Shown: in pieces, positions 55,436 through 64,000 of the stretch
Layout of the letters: each line of letters starts with the position of its first letter
How positions within the stretch are numbered: the stretch's first letter is position 1
From: JAFAXA01 sp963777325
GTDB lineage: Bacteria; Pseudomonadota; Alphaproteobacteria; Acetobacterales; Acetobacteraceae
Direction: 5' to 3'
DNA length: 64,000 nt
NCBI GenBank assembly: GCA_963777325.1
Contig: CAVZQE010000020.1
Span: 62,001 to 126,000, forward strand
Notes under the pieces: model-generated
What the model was told of the DNA's origin: nothing
Database searches by the model: none
Seen by the model: only the letters and a program-made list of their open reading frames with translations
Position numbers and translations under genes: made by a program

Positions 55436-55630
55436 CTAAAACCCGATGCCGAACAAGGCCCGCACGCCGACGCCGATCGCCTGGTCAACGACGAAGAAGA
55501 ACACCGCCGCGAGCGCCACCATCACCATCACGAGGCCGGTCGTAACCGCCGTCTCCTTGCGGGTGGGCCACGTGACCCGGCCCACCTCGGTGCGCACCTC
55601 CCGCACGAACTTTGCCGGATCGACTGCCAC
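55436..55630 (-). CDS. secE: Preprotein translocase subunit SecE
   Basis: This 64-residue single-span SecE has the conserved cytoplasmic amphipathic part (PAKFVREVRTEVGRVTWPTRKE) followed by one membrane helix (TTGLVMVMVALAAVFFFVVD). A GTG start at 55630, with GGGAG upstream, gives the usual length; an ATG at 55684 is less likely. It precedes nusG by 12 bp. Confidence 0.93.
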   Translation of the reverse strand: MAVDPAKFVREVRTEVGRVTWPTRKETAVTTGLVMVMVALAAVFFFVVDQAIGVGVRALFGIGF

Positions 55631-55693
55631 GCCGCTGATACTCCCGCCCACCCTGTTGCACGGACCGCGCGGCCACCCGATCACGGGGCCAGT

Positions 55694-55770
55694 TGGCAGG
55701 GGTGGAGGGTCTCGAACCCCCAGCCTCCGGTTTTGGAGACCGGCGCTCTAGCCAATTGAGCTACACCCCT
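55694..55770 (-). tRNA. tRNA-Trp (CCA)
   Basis: The minus strand gives a 77-nt cloverleaf with encoded CCA and anticodon CCA. It is upstream of secE-nusG, the conserved bacterial arrangement. Confidence 0.97.
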
Positions 55771-55927
55771 GCACCGGCGGGCCGAGCGATCGAACCGCTG
55801 TCCCACGCCGCCGCGCGAGCCGCGTAGAAAGGGCGCGGCGGCGGGTAAGTCAATAGCGTTCTGGGTTCGGCCGTCTGGAGCGGCCCGTCGGGAGCGGCCC
55901 TTCTGGAGCGGCGCATCTGGAGAGAAC

Positions 55928-56001
55928 TGGAGCGGGTGACGGGAATCGAACCCGCACAGCCAGCTTGGAAGGCTGGGACTTTACCATTGAGCTACACCCG
56001 C
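55928..56001 (-). tRNA. tRNA-Gly (TCC)
   Basis: The minus strand folds into a 74-nt cloverleaf with encoded CCA, starting GCGGGTGTAGCTC, with anticodon TCC. It is one of three tRNA genes clustered upstream of secE. Confidence 0.97.
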
Positions 56002-56021
56002 GCCGCCGGACGACGCGAAGT

Positions 56022-56107
56022 TGGTGGAGGGGGTTGGATTCGAACCAACGTAGGCGTGCGCCAGCGGATTTACAGTCCGCCCCCTTTAGCCACTCGGGCA
56101 CCCCTCC
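56022..56107 (-). tRNA. tRNA-Tyr (GTA)
   Basis: This 86-nt class II tRNA with a long variable arm and encoded CCA starts GGAGGGGTGCCCGAGTGGC, and the anticodon loop CTGTAAA gives GTA. It heads the minus-strand tRNA cluster Tyr-Gly-Trp. Confidence 0.97.
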
Positions 56108-56252
56108 GCCTGAGGCCGCGCGACACCCGCCGGAGCGGCGCAGTAAGGCCTATGGCCGGGTCTTGTCAAACCTCCCGTTCCGGGGTCTATCGCAAGCTTC
56201 CAGACATCAGCGGATCCGGCGGAAAGATGACGCAACGCGAGCACGCGCAGGC

Positions 56253-57155
56253 ATGAGACCGCCCCGCTCCGGAGGCCCCGGCGGCGGTCCGGGCGCGGGA
56301 GGTCATGCCGGGGGAGGCCCCGGCCGCAACCGGCCGCACGGCCCTCGGCCGGGAGACCACGCCCGCCGCCGCGACCAGCACGGCCAGGCGCCGAGCGGGC
56401 ATCGTTCCGGGACGCCCGGGCCGCGCGCCGGAATGGAGACGCCGAAGGGCGCCGTGTGGCTGTACGGTCAGCATGCCGTGGCGGCGGCGCTGGCCAACCC
56501 GGCGCGGCGGCTGCGGCGGCTGCTGCTGACCGAGGATGCCGAAGCGGCGCTGGCCGGCCGGCTGGCGCGCCCCTGGCCGGTGCAGGGCGAGCGCGTGGAG
56601 CGCGGCCGGCTCGACGGCCTGCTCGGGCGCGATACCGTGCATCAGGGCGCGGCGCTCTTGGCCGATCCGCTCGCGACACCGACCCTCGCGCAGGCGCTCG
56701 AACGGCCCGGCCCGGTCCTGGTGCTGGATCAGGTGACAGACCCCCGCAACGTGGGCGCGATCCTGCGCTCGGCGGCGGCGTTCGGCTGCGCCGCCGTGAT
56801 CGCGCAGGAACGCCATGCACCGGAGGAAACCGGCGCGCTGGCGAAGGCGGCGTCCGGCGCGCTCGAAGCGGTGCCGCTGCTGCGGGCCGTCAACATCGCC
56901 CGCACGCTGATCGCGCTCAAGGCCGCCTCCGTCTGGGTCGTCGGGCTCGATGCCTCCGCCCCCCGGGCCTTGTCCGGCCCGGCGCTCGCCGGCCGGCGCG
57001 CCGCCCTGGTGCTCGGCGCCGAAGGCGAGGGCCTGCGGCGGCTCACGCGCGAGACATGCGACGAGTTGGCCAAGCTGGAGATGCCGGGCGGCATGGAGAG
57101 CCTCAATGTCTCAGCCGCCGCCACAGTATCGCTTTATGAGATCAGCCGGCGCTAG
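56253..57155 (+). CDS. rlmB: 23S rRNA 2'-O-methyltransferase, SpoU/TrmH family
   Basis: This 300-residue SPOUT methyltransferase carries the three family motifs: LDQVTDPRNVGAILRSAAAFG, ALVLGAEGEGLRRL and LEMPGGMESLNVSAAATVSL. It fits RlmB, which methylates G2251 of 23S rRNA. The first 60 residues are a Gly/Arg/Pro/His-rich disordered extension, then the L30e-like substrate domain (VWLYGQHAVAAALANPARRL). ATG 56253 is divergent from the tRNA-Tyr gene. Confidence 0.9.
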   Translation: MRPPRSGGPGGGPGAGGHAGGGPGRNRPHGPRPGDHARRRDQHGQAPSGHRSGTPGPRAGMETPKGAVWLYGQHAVAAALANPARRLRRLLLTEDAEAALAGRLARPWPVQGERVERGRLDGLLGRDTVHQGAALLADPLATPTLAQALERPGPVLVLDQVTDPRNVGAILRSAAAFGCAAVIAQERHAPEETGALAKAASGALEAVPLLRAVNIARTLIALKAASVWVVGLDASAPRALSGPALAGRRAALVLGAEGEGLRRLTRETCDELAKLEMPGGMESLNVSAAATVSLYEISRR

Positions 57156-57192
57156 ATCGCCCGGCTTCGGGCTGGGTTGGAGGGCGATCTGC

Positions 57193-57207
57193 GTTCCATT
57201 TCTGTTC
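57193..57207 (+). promoter_or_regulatory. Alphaproteobacterial LexA-type box
   Basis: The sequence GTTCCATTTCTGTTC matches GTTC-N7-GTTC, the SOS box recognised by LexA in alphaproteobacteria. It lies 106 bp upstream of the small gene at 57313. A related GAAC-N7-GTTC sequence follows at 57230-57244. The match is exact but short, so chance occurrence is possible. Confidence 0.5.
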
Positions 57208-57312
57208 CCGGCAACCAAGAATTAAACAAGAACATCTAGGGTTCTCCTCGACGCGCCGCGGAACCTTCCCGGCCCCTGCAATCGCCAAAATGGCCGGACG
57301 GGAGGAGCAAGC

Positions 57313-57534
57313 ATGCTCGCCGACTGGAACCATCTCTCCGACGCCCTGCAACTGACCCTGACCCGCGCGGCCCTGCAGCACGCCGCGCGAAGCATCGCGA
57401 CGCAAGCGGAAGCGCTCGCGATCGAGATCGAGGACGGGGTGCTCTCCGACCGGGGCGGCCCCGAAGCGCTCCGCCTACTCGCGGCGGTCGTGCGGATCAC
57501 CGGGCAGGACCACACCGTCGCCGGTCATGCCTGA
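57313..57534 (+). CDS. Small hypothetical helical protein
   Basis: This 73-residue predicted all-helical acidic protein (ADWNHLSDALQLTLTRAALQ, SIATQAEALAIEIEDGVLSD) has no domain I recognise. A strong GGGAGGAG ribosome site precedes ATG 57313, codon use looks genuine, and a terminator-like hairpin follows, so I accept it as a gene. The upstream LexA-type box suggests possible damage control. Confidence 0.65.
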   Translation: MLADWNHLSDALQLTLTRAALQHAARSIATQAEALAIEIEDGVLSDRGGPEALRLLAAVVRITGQDHTVAGHA

Positions 57535-57541
57535 GACAGAG

Positions 57542-57570
57542 CCACCCCCGCCAGGACGCGGCAGGGGTGG
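57542..57570. terminator. GC-rich hairpin between convergent genes
   Basis: CCACCCCCGCC and GGCAGGGGTGG pair over ten base pairs with one C-A mismatch around a seven-base loop. Only a short T tract follows. It sits between the small gene at 57313 and the convergent degP-family gene, and may work in both directions. Confidence 0.5.
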
Positions 57571-57593
57571 TTGCGAAAAGGTCGGCGGCAGCG

Positions 57594-59162
57594 TCAGCCT
57601 TCGGTCGAGTTGCCTTGGGACTGGTTCTGGGCCGGGGCCTTGGCCGGGGTGACCGCGATGAAGGCCGGCTGGCCGTCGCGCATGATCCGCAGCGCGACCG
57701 CGCTCTCCTGGCCGGTGGCCGACCGGATCGCCTGCACCGCCTCGCGGGGCGAGCCGACCTGCTTGTTGCCGACGCCGACGATCACGTCGCCCGGACGGAG
57801 CCCGGCCTGCTCGGCGGGAGAGCCTGGCTGGACCCGCGCGACGACGGCGCCCTGGGTGCCGTCCGGCAGATCGAGCTGGCCGCGCATGTCCGGCGAGATC
57901 GGCGCGAGCGCCAGGCCGAGCCGCGGCTGGTGGCCCTGCTCCTCGGTGCCGCCGTTGCCGTTGCTCGCCGTCTGCTGCTCGTTCGGCATGCGGCCGATCG
58001 TGGCGTCGACGGTCTGGTGCTCGCCGTTGCGGACGAGGTCGATCTTCGCGTCCGTGCCGGGCTTGATGTCGGCGACGTCGACCGCCAGATCGCGCGGGGT
58101 CTTGACCGTCTCGCCGTTGACGGAGGCGATGACGTCGCCCGGCTCAAGCCCCGCCTTGGCGGCCGGGCTATCCGGCTGCACGCCGGCGACGAGGGCGCCG
58201 CCGGGTTGCTTGAGGCGAAGCGCCTTCGACATCGCTTCCGCGACCGACTGCGCCTCGACGCCGAGATAACCGCGCGTCACATGCCCGTTTTTTTCGAGCT
58301 GGGCGACGATGGTCTTCACCGTATTGGAGGGGATCGCGAAGCCAATGCCGATGCTGCCGCCCGACGGCGACAGGATCGCCGTGTTGACCCCGACCACCTT
58401 GCCGTCCTGCGTGAACAGCGGGCCGCCGGAGTTGCCCCGGTTGATCGGCGCGTCGATCTGCAGGAACTGGTCGTACGGCCCCGCCCCGATGTCGCGCCCC
58501 TCGGCCGAGACGATGCCCGCCGTGACCGAGCCGCCGAGACCGTAGGGGTTGCCCATCGCGACGACCCACTCGCCTGGACGGACAGTGCTGGAATCGCCGA
58601 GCTGGATGTAGGGTAGCTTCTTGCCGGCGTTGACCTTCAGCACGGCGAGATCGGTCCGGGGATCGCGGCCGACGACCTTGGCCGGCAGGTTCGTGCCGTC
58701 GTCGAGCTGCACCGAAACGCTCTTGGCGCCCTTCACGACATGGTTGTTGGTGACGATGGTGCCGTCCGGATCGACGATGAAACCCGAGCCGCGCGCCTCC
58801 ACGATCCGGCCCGGCTGCGGGTGTTCGAAGCCGAACGGCATCGGAAAGGGCATCGGCATCATCGGCCCTTCCTCGCCTGCTTCCGGGGCCAGCTTGGCGG
58901 TGATGGACACAACGGCGGGCTTCGCCTCCGCCACGAGCTGGGTGAAGTCCGGCAGACGCGCGGCCGGGGTGGCGGCCGGGTTGATGGGCTGGGCCGCGTT
59001 CTGGCCCGAGGTCTGGCCGGAGGTCTGGGCGGCGGCATTCGTCTCGGCAGCGCTGACATGGAAGGTCGCCAAGCCGCCGATTGCGGTGCCGGCGAGCAGG
59101 ACGGCGGCGAGCGCGGTGCGGCGCAAACGCGTGCGGGCGTTCGACGGATCGGGTGTGTGCAT
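57594..59162 (-). CDS. DegP/HtrA-family periplasmic serine protease
   Basis: This 522-residue Do-family protease has an N-terminal signal anchor (RRTALAAVLLAGTAIGGLATF). The trypsin-like domain carries His in TNNHVVKG, Asp in RTDLAVLKVN and Ser in GNSGGPLFTQ. Two PDZ domains follow (GDVIASVNGETVKTPRDL and GDVIVGVGNKQVGSPREA), making it a periplasmic quality-control protease/chaperone. ATG 59162 has AGGAG six bases upstream; the longer frame is rejected. Confidence 0.93.
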   Translation of the reverse strand: MHTPDPSNARTRLRRTALAAVLLAGTAIGGLATFHVSAAETNAAAQTSGQTSGQNAAQPINPAATPAARLPDFTQLVAEAKPAVVSITAKLAPEAGEEGPMMPMPFPMPFGFEHPQPGRIVEARGSGFIVDPDGTIVTNNHVVKGAKSVSVQLDDGTNLPAKVVGRDPRTDLAVLKVNAGKKLPYIQLGDSSTVRPGEWVVAMGNPYGLGGSVTAGIVSAEGRDIGAGPYDQFLQIDAPINRGNSGGPLFTQDGKVVGVNTAILSPSGGSIGIGFAIPSNTVKTIVAQLEKNGHVTRGYLGVEAQSVAEAMSKALRLKQPGGALVAGVQPDSPAAKAGLEPGDVIASVNGETVKTPRDLAVDVADIKPGTDAKIDLVRNGEHQTVDATIGRMPNEQQTASNGNGGTEEQGHQPRLGLALAPISPDMRGQLDLPDGTQGAVVARVQPGSPAEQAGLRPGDVIVGVGNKQVGSPREAVQAIRSATGQESAVALRIMRDGQPAFIAVTPAKAPAQNQSQGNSTEG

Positions 59163-59335
59163 GATCGCTCCTGGGCGGTTCCGAAGTGACGGGCCGGAGG
59201 GCACCGTCGGTGGCCAGGAACATGCGGCGGCCGGGATGACCGTTCTTCCCGCGCCACGGTTAAACCGCAGTCATGTCGAAAAGCGCGGCACGGCTCGACG
59301 CAACGGCCCGATTCGCGCTAATTCCGCTCGCCGAG

Positions 59336-59410
<75 letters not shown>

Positions 59411-59499
59411 GCCGGCTCACCGTTCGGAAGGGCGTAGTTCGGGTCCGTGCCCTAAAATGGAGTCGAACGAGTTTGCTTCGACTGTCGGCTGCCGAGCGC
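59411..59499. other. Region downstream of tRNA-Thr
   Basis: This short lower-GC stretch follows the tRNA 3' end. I see no repeat of the tRNA 3' end here or before uvrB, so an attachment site is not demonstrated. Confidence 0.4.
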
Positions 59500-59814
59500 T
59501 TACCTGCCGGAGTTGCTGTAGGCTTTGATCCAAGCTGCTCCCGCCTCTTTACGACTTATGCCACCAGCGATCATCTTCGCCTCAATGAACACTCGTCGTC
59601 TGTTGTCCTCGCATCCACGGGCAATCCACTTTCCGAGAGCGGATAACAGGAACGCATACGCCGTATTCCACCAACTCCAATCCGAGAACATCGACAACCC
59701 AGCGAGCACGATGCCCGCAGCACCGCCAACGATCCAAACCCAACCGAACAACCCCGCAAACAACTCCCATACAGCAGCTTGCAGCATCGTGCGGCGCTGA
59801 CCTTCGTCTGACAT
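59500..59814 (-). CDS. Small two-helix membrane protein, hypothetical
   Basis: This 104-residue protein has two closely spaced membrane helices (about 13-40 and 43-62, with WVWIVGGAAGIVLAGLSMF and NTAYAFLLSALG) and a basic C-terminal tail (RKEAGAAWIKAYSN). GAGGGAG precedes ATG 59814 by seven bases. Base composition is lower in GC than the window, suggesting acquired DNA next to tRNA-Thr. No family is recognised. Confidence 0.6.
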   Translation of the reverse strand: MSDEGQRRTMLQAAVWELFAGLFGWVWIVGGAAGIVLAGLSMFSDWSWWNTAYAFLLSALGKWIARGCEDNRRRVFIEAKMIAGGISRKEAGAAWIKAYSNSGR

Positions 59815-59965
59815 ACTTTGACTCCCTCAGCCTGCTGCTGAGCTTGGGATTACAAACGACAAGTGTGGCGCGGACCCACGAGCGCGCCCCTAAGCATCTT
59901 ATCCGCATCTTGGAGGTGAACGCCTTAAAGACTCACCGAGCGATGCGGCCAAGCGAAAGCCGGAT

Positions 59966-60616
59966 ATGAGAAGCGACCTAAATCAACCCGCTGACACCCT
60001 CTGGGCCCTCATCGCGGACCGTGCCTTCGGCACCATCCTCGCCGATCCGCCGTGGCAGTTCACGAACCGCACGGGTAAGGTCGCGCCGGAGCACCGGCGG
60101 CTGTCCCGCTACGGCACGCTTACCCTCGACGCGATCCGCGCCCTGCCCGTCGCCGACCTCGCCGCCCCCGTCGCGCATCTCTATCTCTGGGTGCCGAACG
60201 CGCTGCTGCCGGAGGGCCTGTCGGTCATGGCGGCCTGGGGGTTCGCCTACAAAGCAAACCTCGTTTGGCACAAGGTCCGCGCCGATGGCGGCAGCGACGG
60301 GCGCGGCGTCGGCTTCTATTTCCGCAACGTCACTGAGCTGCTGCTGTTCGGCACGCGCGGCCGGAACGCGCGCACGCTCGCGCCCGGACGGCGGCAGGTC
60401 AATCTCGTCGCGACCCGCAAGCGCGAGCACTCCCGCAAACCGGACGAGATCTACCCCGTGCTGGAGGCGTGCAGCCCCGCACCAAGGCTCGAACTGTTCG
60501 CGCGCGGTCCCCGGCCGGGCTGGACGGTTTGGGGCGACGAGGCCGAGGACTACGCCCCGAGCTGGCCGACCTACGCCCACACCTCCGCTTCCGACCGGGA
60601 TGCGGGCGCGGCCTAA
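59966..60616 (+). CDS. MT-A70-family adenine-N6 DNA methyltransferase (orphan)
   Basis: This 216-residue methyltransferase of the MT-A70 group has the catalytic DPPW motif at residues 27-30 (ILADPPWQF), AHLYLWVPNALLPEG and a late KPDEIYPVLEACSPAPRLELFARG segment. In bacteria and phages such enzymes methylate adenine in DNA. No restriction endonuclease gene adjoins it, so it looks like an orphan, phage-type enzyme. It lies in the accessory gap between tRNA-Thr and uvrB. Confidence 0.85.
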   Translation: MRSDLNQPADTLWALIADRAFGTILADPPWQFTNRTGKVAPEHRRLSRYGTLTLDAIRALPVADLAAPVAHLYLWVPNALLPEGLSVMAAWGFAYKANLVWHKVRADGGSDGRGVGFYFRNVTELLLFGTRGRNARTLAPGRRQVNLVATRKREHSRKPDEIYPVLEACSPAPRLELFARGPRPGWTVWGDEAEDYAPSWPTYAHTSASDRDAGAA

Positions 60617-60657
60617 AGCCCCTCGACAGCGACCGGCCCAGGCTCCATCTCACGGCC

Positions 60658-62867
<2,210 letters not shown>

Positions 62868-62877
62868 CGGTCGCGCC

Positions 62878-63673
62878 ATGAACGGTTCTCCCGCCGCCTG
62901 CATTCCGGGCTCGATCCCGCGCGCCGCGCTCGTGACCGGCGGCGGCAAACGGATCGGCCGTGCCCTCGCCCTCGCGCTCGCGGAGGCGGGCTTCGCGGTC
63001 GCCGTGCATTGTCGCGAGAGCAGCCGCGAGGCGGCGGAGGTCGCGGCGGAGATCCGCTCGCGCGGTGTCGGGTCCGATCGTGCTCGGAGCCGACCTGGAG
63101 GACGAAGCCGCCGTCTCCTGTCTGGTGCCGCGCGCGGCCGCCGCCCTGGGTCCGCTCGGCGTCCTAGTGAACAACGCCAGCCGCTTCGACCGGGACGAAT
63201 GGAACACGGCCGACCGGGCGAGCTGGGACCGTCATCTTGAGCCGAACCTGCGCGCGCCCTTCCGGCTGATCCAGGCGTTCGCCCAGGCGCTGCCAGCAGA
63301 GGCGGAGGGCGTCGTCATCAACATGCTGGACCAGCGGGTCTGGTCGCTGACGCCCCATTTTGTCTCCTATACGGTCGCCAAGGCAGGGTTGTGGGCGCTG
63401 ACGCAGAGCATGGCGCTGGCGCTCGCGCCCCGCATCAGGGTCAACGGCATCGGGCCGGGCCCGGCCTTGCCAAGCCCGCGTCAGACGGAGGAGCAGTTCG
63501 CGCGTCAGTGCGGCTCCGTCCCGCTCGGACACGGGACGAGTCCGGACGAGATCGGGCGCGCAATGGTTGCGATCCTGGCCCTGCCTTCGCTGACGGGGCA
63601 GATGCTGGCGCTGGATGGCGGGCAGCATTTACAGTGGCAATCCGGCCGCGAGCGACCCCCAGCCCCGGAATAG
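62878..63673 (+). pseudogene. Short-chain dehydrogenase (pteridine reductase-like), one frameshift
   Basis: This short-chain dehydrogenase/reductase has an N-terminal AALVTGGGKRIGRALALALA in the frame from ATG 62878. After about 63065 the rest is in the next frame: PIVLGADLEDEAAV, GVLVNNASRFDRDEW, the catalytic SYTVAKAGLWALT (YxxxK) and VNGIGPGPALPSPRQTEEQF. The RxxLVTGGGKRIG and GIGPGPALPS style resembles FolM/pteridine-reductase-type enzymes. One base change in TCGCGCGG would restore it, so it is either recently broken or a sequence error. It follows uvrB by 10 bp. Confidence 0.8.
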
Positions 63674-64000
63674 CAATCCTTTGGGCGCGCTGCTCTCGCA
63701 GCGCAGCATCGCCCGGGGCGGCCGGGCCGCCGATCGCGTAAAACTTGTCCACGCCGGAGAGGCCCATTTGCACTTGCCTGACGCAATCTTTGCGAGCAAG
63801 AGAACCGGCGCAAGAAAACCAGGAAAATCAGTATGTTATGTAATTGCTCGGGATTTGGGCAAACCCCGAAAAAGCCAGGAAAACCGCCGTTTTGACGATC
63901 CTGTGAACGCTCCGCCCACAGAGTTGTCCACAAGATCGGTGGATTTCTAAATCGCCCGTTAACCCGCTATTCACGCGCGTGCAGCAGAGGCGCTGGGATC
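63674..64000. other. Intergenic region with DnaA-box-like sites
   Basis: No gene is supported. TTGTCCACA (63924-63932) matches the relaxed DnaA box TTNTNCACA, and TTGTCCACG (63745-63753) is one base off. The second half is noticeably AT-richer than the window and holds GATTT/AAATC and a TTAA. It may be part of a replication origin or simply the control region of a gene beyond the edge. Confidence 0.35.

Noticed and set aside
57230..57244. Second SOS box (GAAC-N7-GTTC)
   Set aside because: The orientation is inverted relative to the direct-repeat LexA motif; kept only as a comment.
60021..60657. N-terminal extension of uvrB in its main frame
   Set aside because: It overlaps the MT-A70 gene out of frame, has no start codon and no UvrB-like sequence.

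Overview
The window reads as a high-GC alphaproteobacterial chromosome. The evidence is a CtrA response regulator (receiver Asp51, C-terminal Ala-Ala), a FYDLN-acid zinc-ribbon protein, a DciA/DUF721 protein, an EipB/DUF1849 envelope protein, the xseB-ispA-dxs cluster, and a 16S-tRNA-Ile-tRNA-Ala rRNA operon. Gene content (fliI/fliJ, a polyhydroxybutyrate oligomer hydrolase, ugd) fits a free-living, motile Rhodospirillales/Acetobacterales-type organism. The genus cannot be fixed from sequence reading alone.

Layout. 0-2.7 kb is the 5' part of an rRNA operon on the minus strand: 16S, tRNA-Ile, a second tRNA-Ile-like copy carrying an insertion, and tRNA-Ala; the 23S lies off the left edge. 2.7-8.3 kb holds a nucleotide-sugar epimerase, gmhA, a patatin-like lipase, dps and parE. 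8.3-15.2 kb is a damaged accessory stretch: a large Upf1-like helicase pseudogene, a tlyA without a standard start codon, the C-terminal stub of an MFS transporter cut at an IS-like end, an intact zinc alcohol dehydrogenase, and a LysR regulator with scrambled frames. 15.2-30.2 kb is mostly core: dxs, ispA, xseB, an HDAC-like deacetylase, tusA-like, dinB, a broken small TPR-like gene, a frameshifted 3HB-oligomer hydrolase, eipB, mutY, dciA, a DsbA-like gene and smc.

30.3-34.3 kb carries the most unusual locus. It is a tight three-gene operon of a FeeM-type N-acyl amino acid synthase, an isoprenylcysteine-methyltransferase-like membrane enzyme and a membrane PAS-GGDEF-EAL protein, preceded by a strong inverted repeat. 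I propose a lipid-amino-acid signal made, methyl-esterified and linked to cyclic-di-GMP. 34.3-46.1 kb is pyrB-pyrC(like)-plsY-dprA-topA, an MFS exporter, the FYDLN protein, a membrane protein, a nitrilase-family amidase, nadK and ctrA. 46.1-54.9 kb is fliI-fliJ, ugd, a glycosyltransferase, a lipoprotein, a PepSY/two-component operon, a DUF347 membrane protein and a peptidoglycan-binding protein. 54.9-64 kb is nusG-secE with tRNAs Trp, Gly and Tyr, rlmB, a small gene behind a LexA-type box, a DegP-family protease, tRNA-Thr followed by an orphan MT-A70 methyltransferase, uvrB, an SDR gene, and a terminal region with DnaA-box-like sites.

A recurring feature is single-base frame breaks. Some lie in homopolymers in genes expected to be functional (uvrB G7, dsbA-like T4) and look like sequence errors or slippage. 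Others sit in accessory genes with several independent lesions (helicase, LysR, small TPR gene) and look like real decay. No CRISPR array or complete prophage or transposon was seen.
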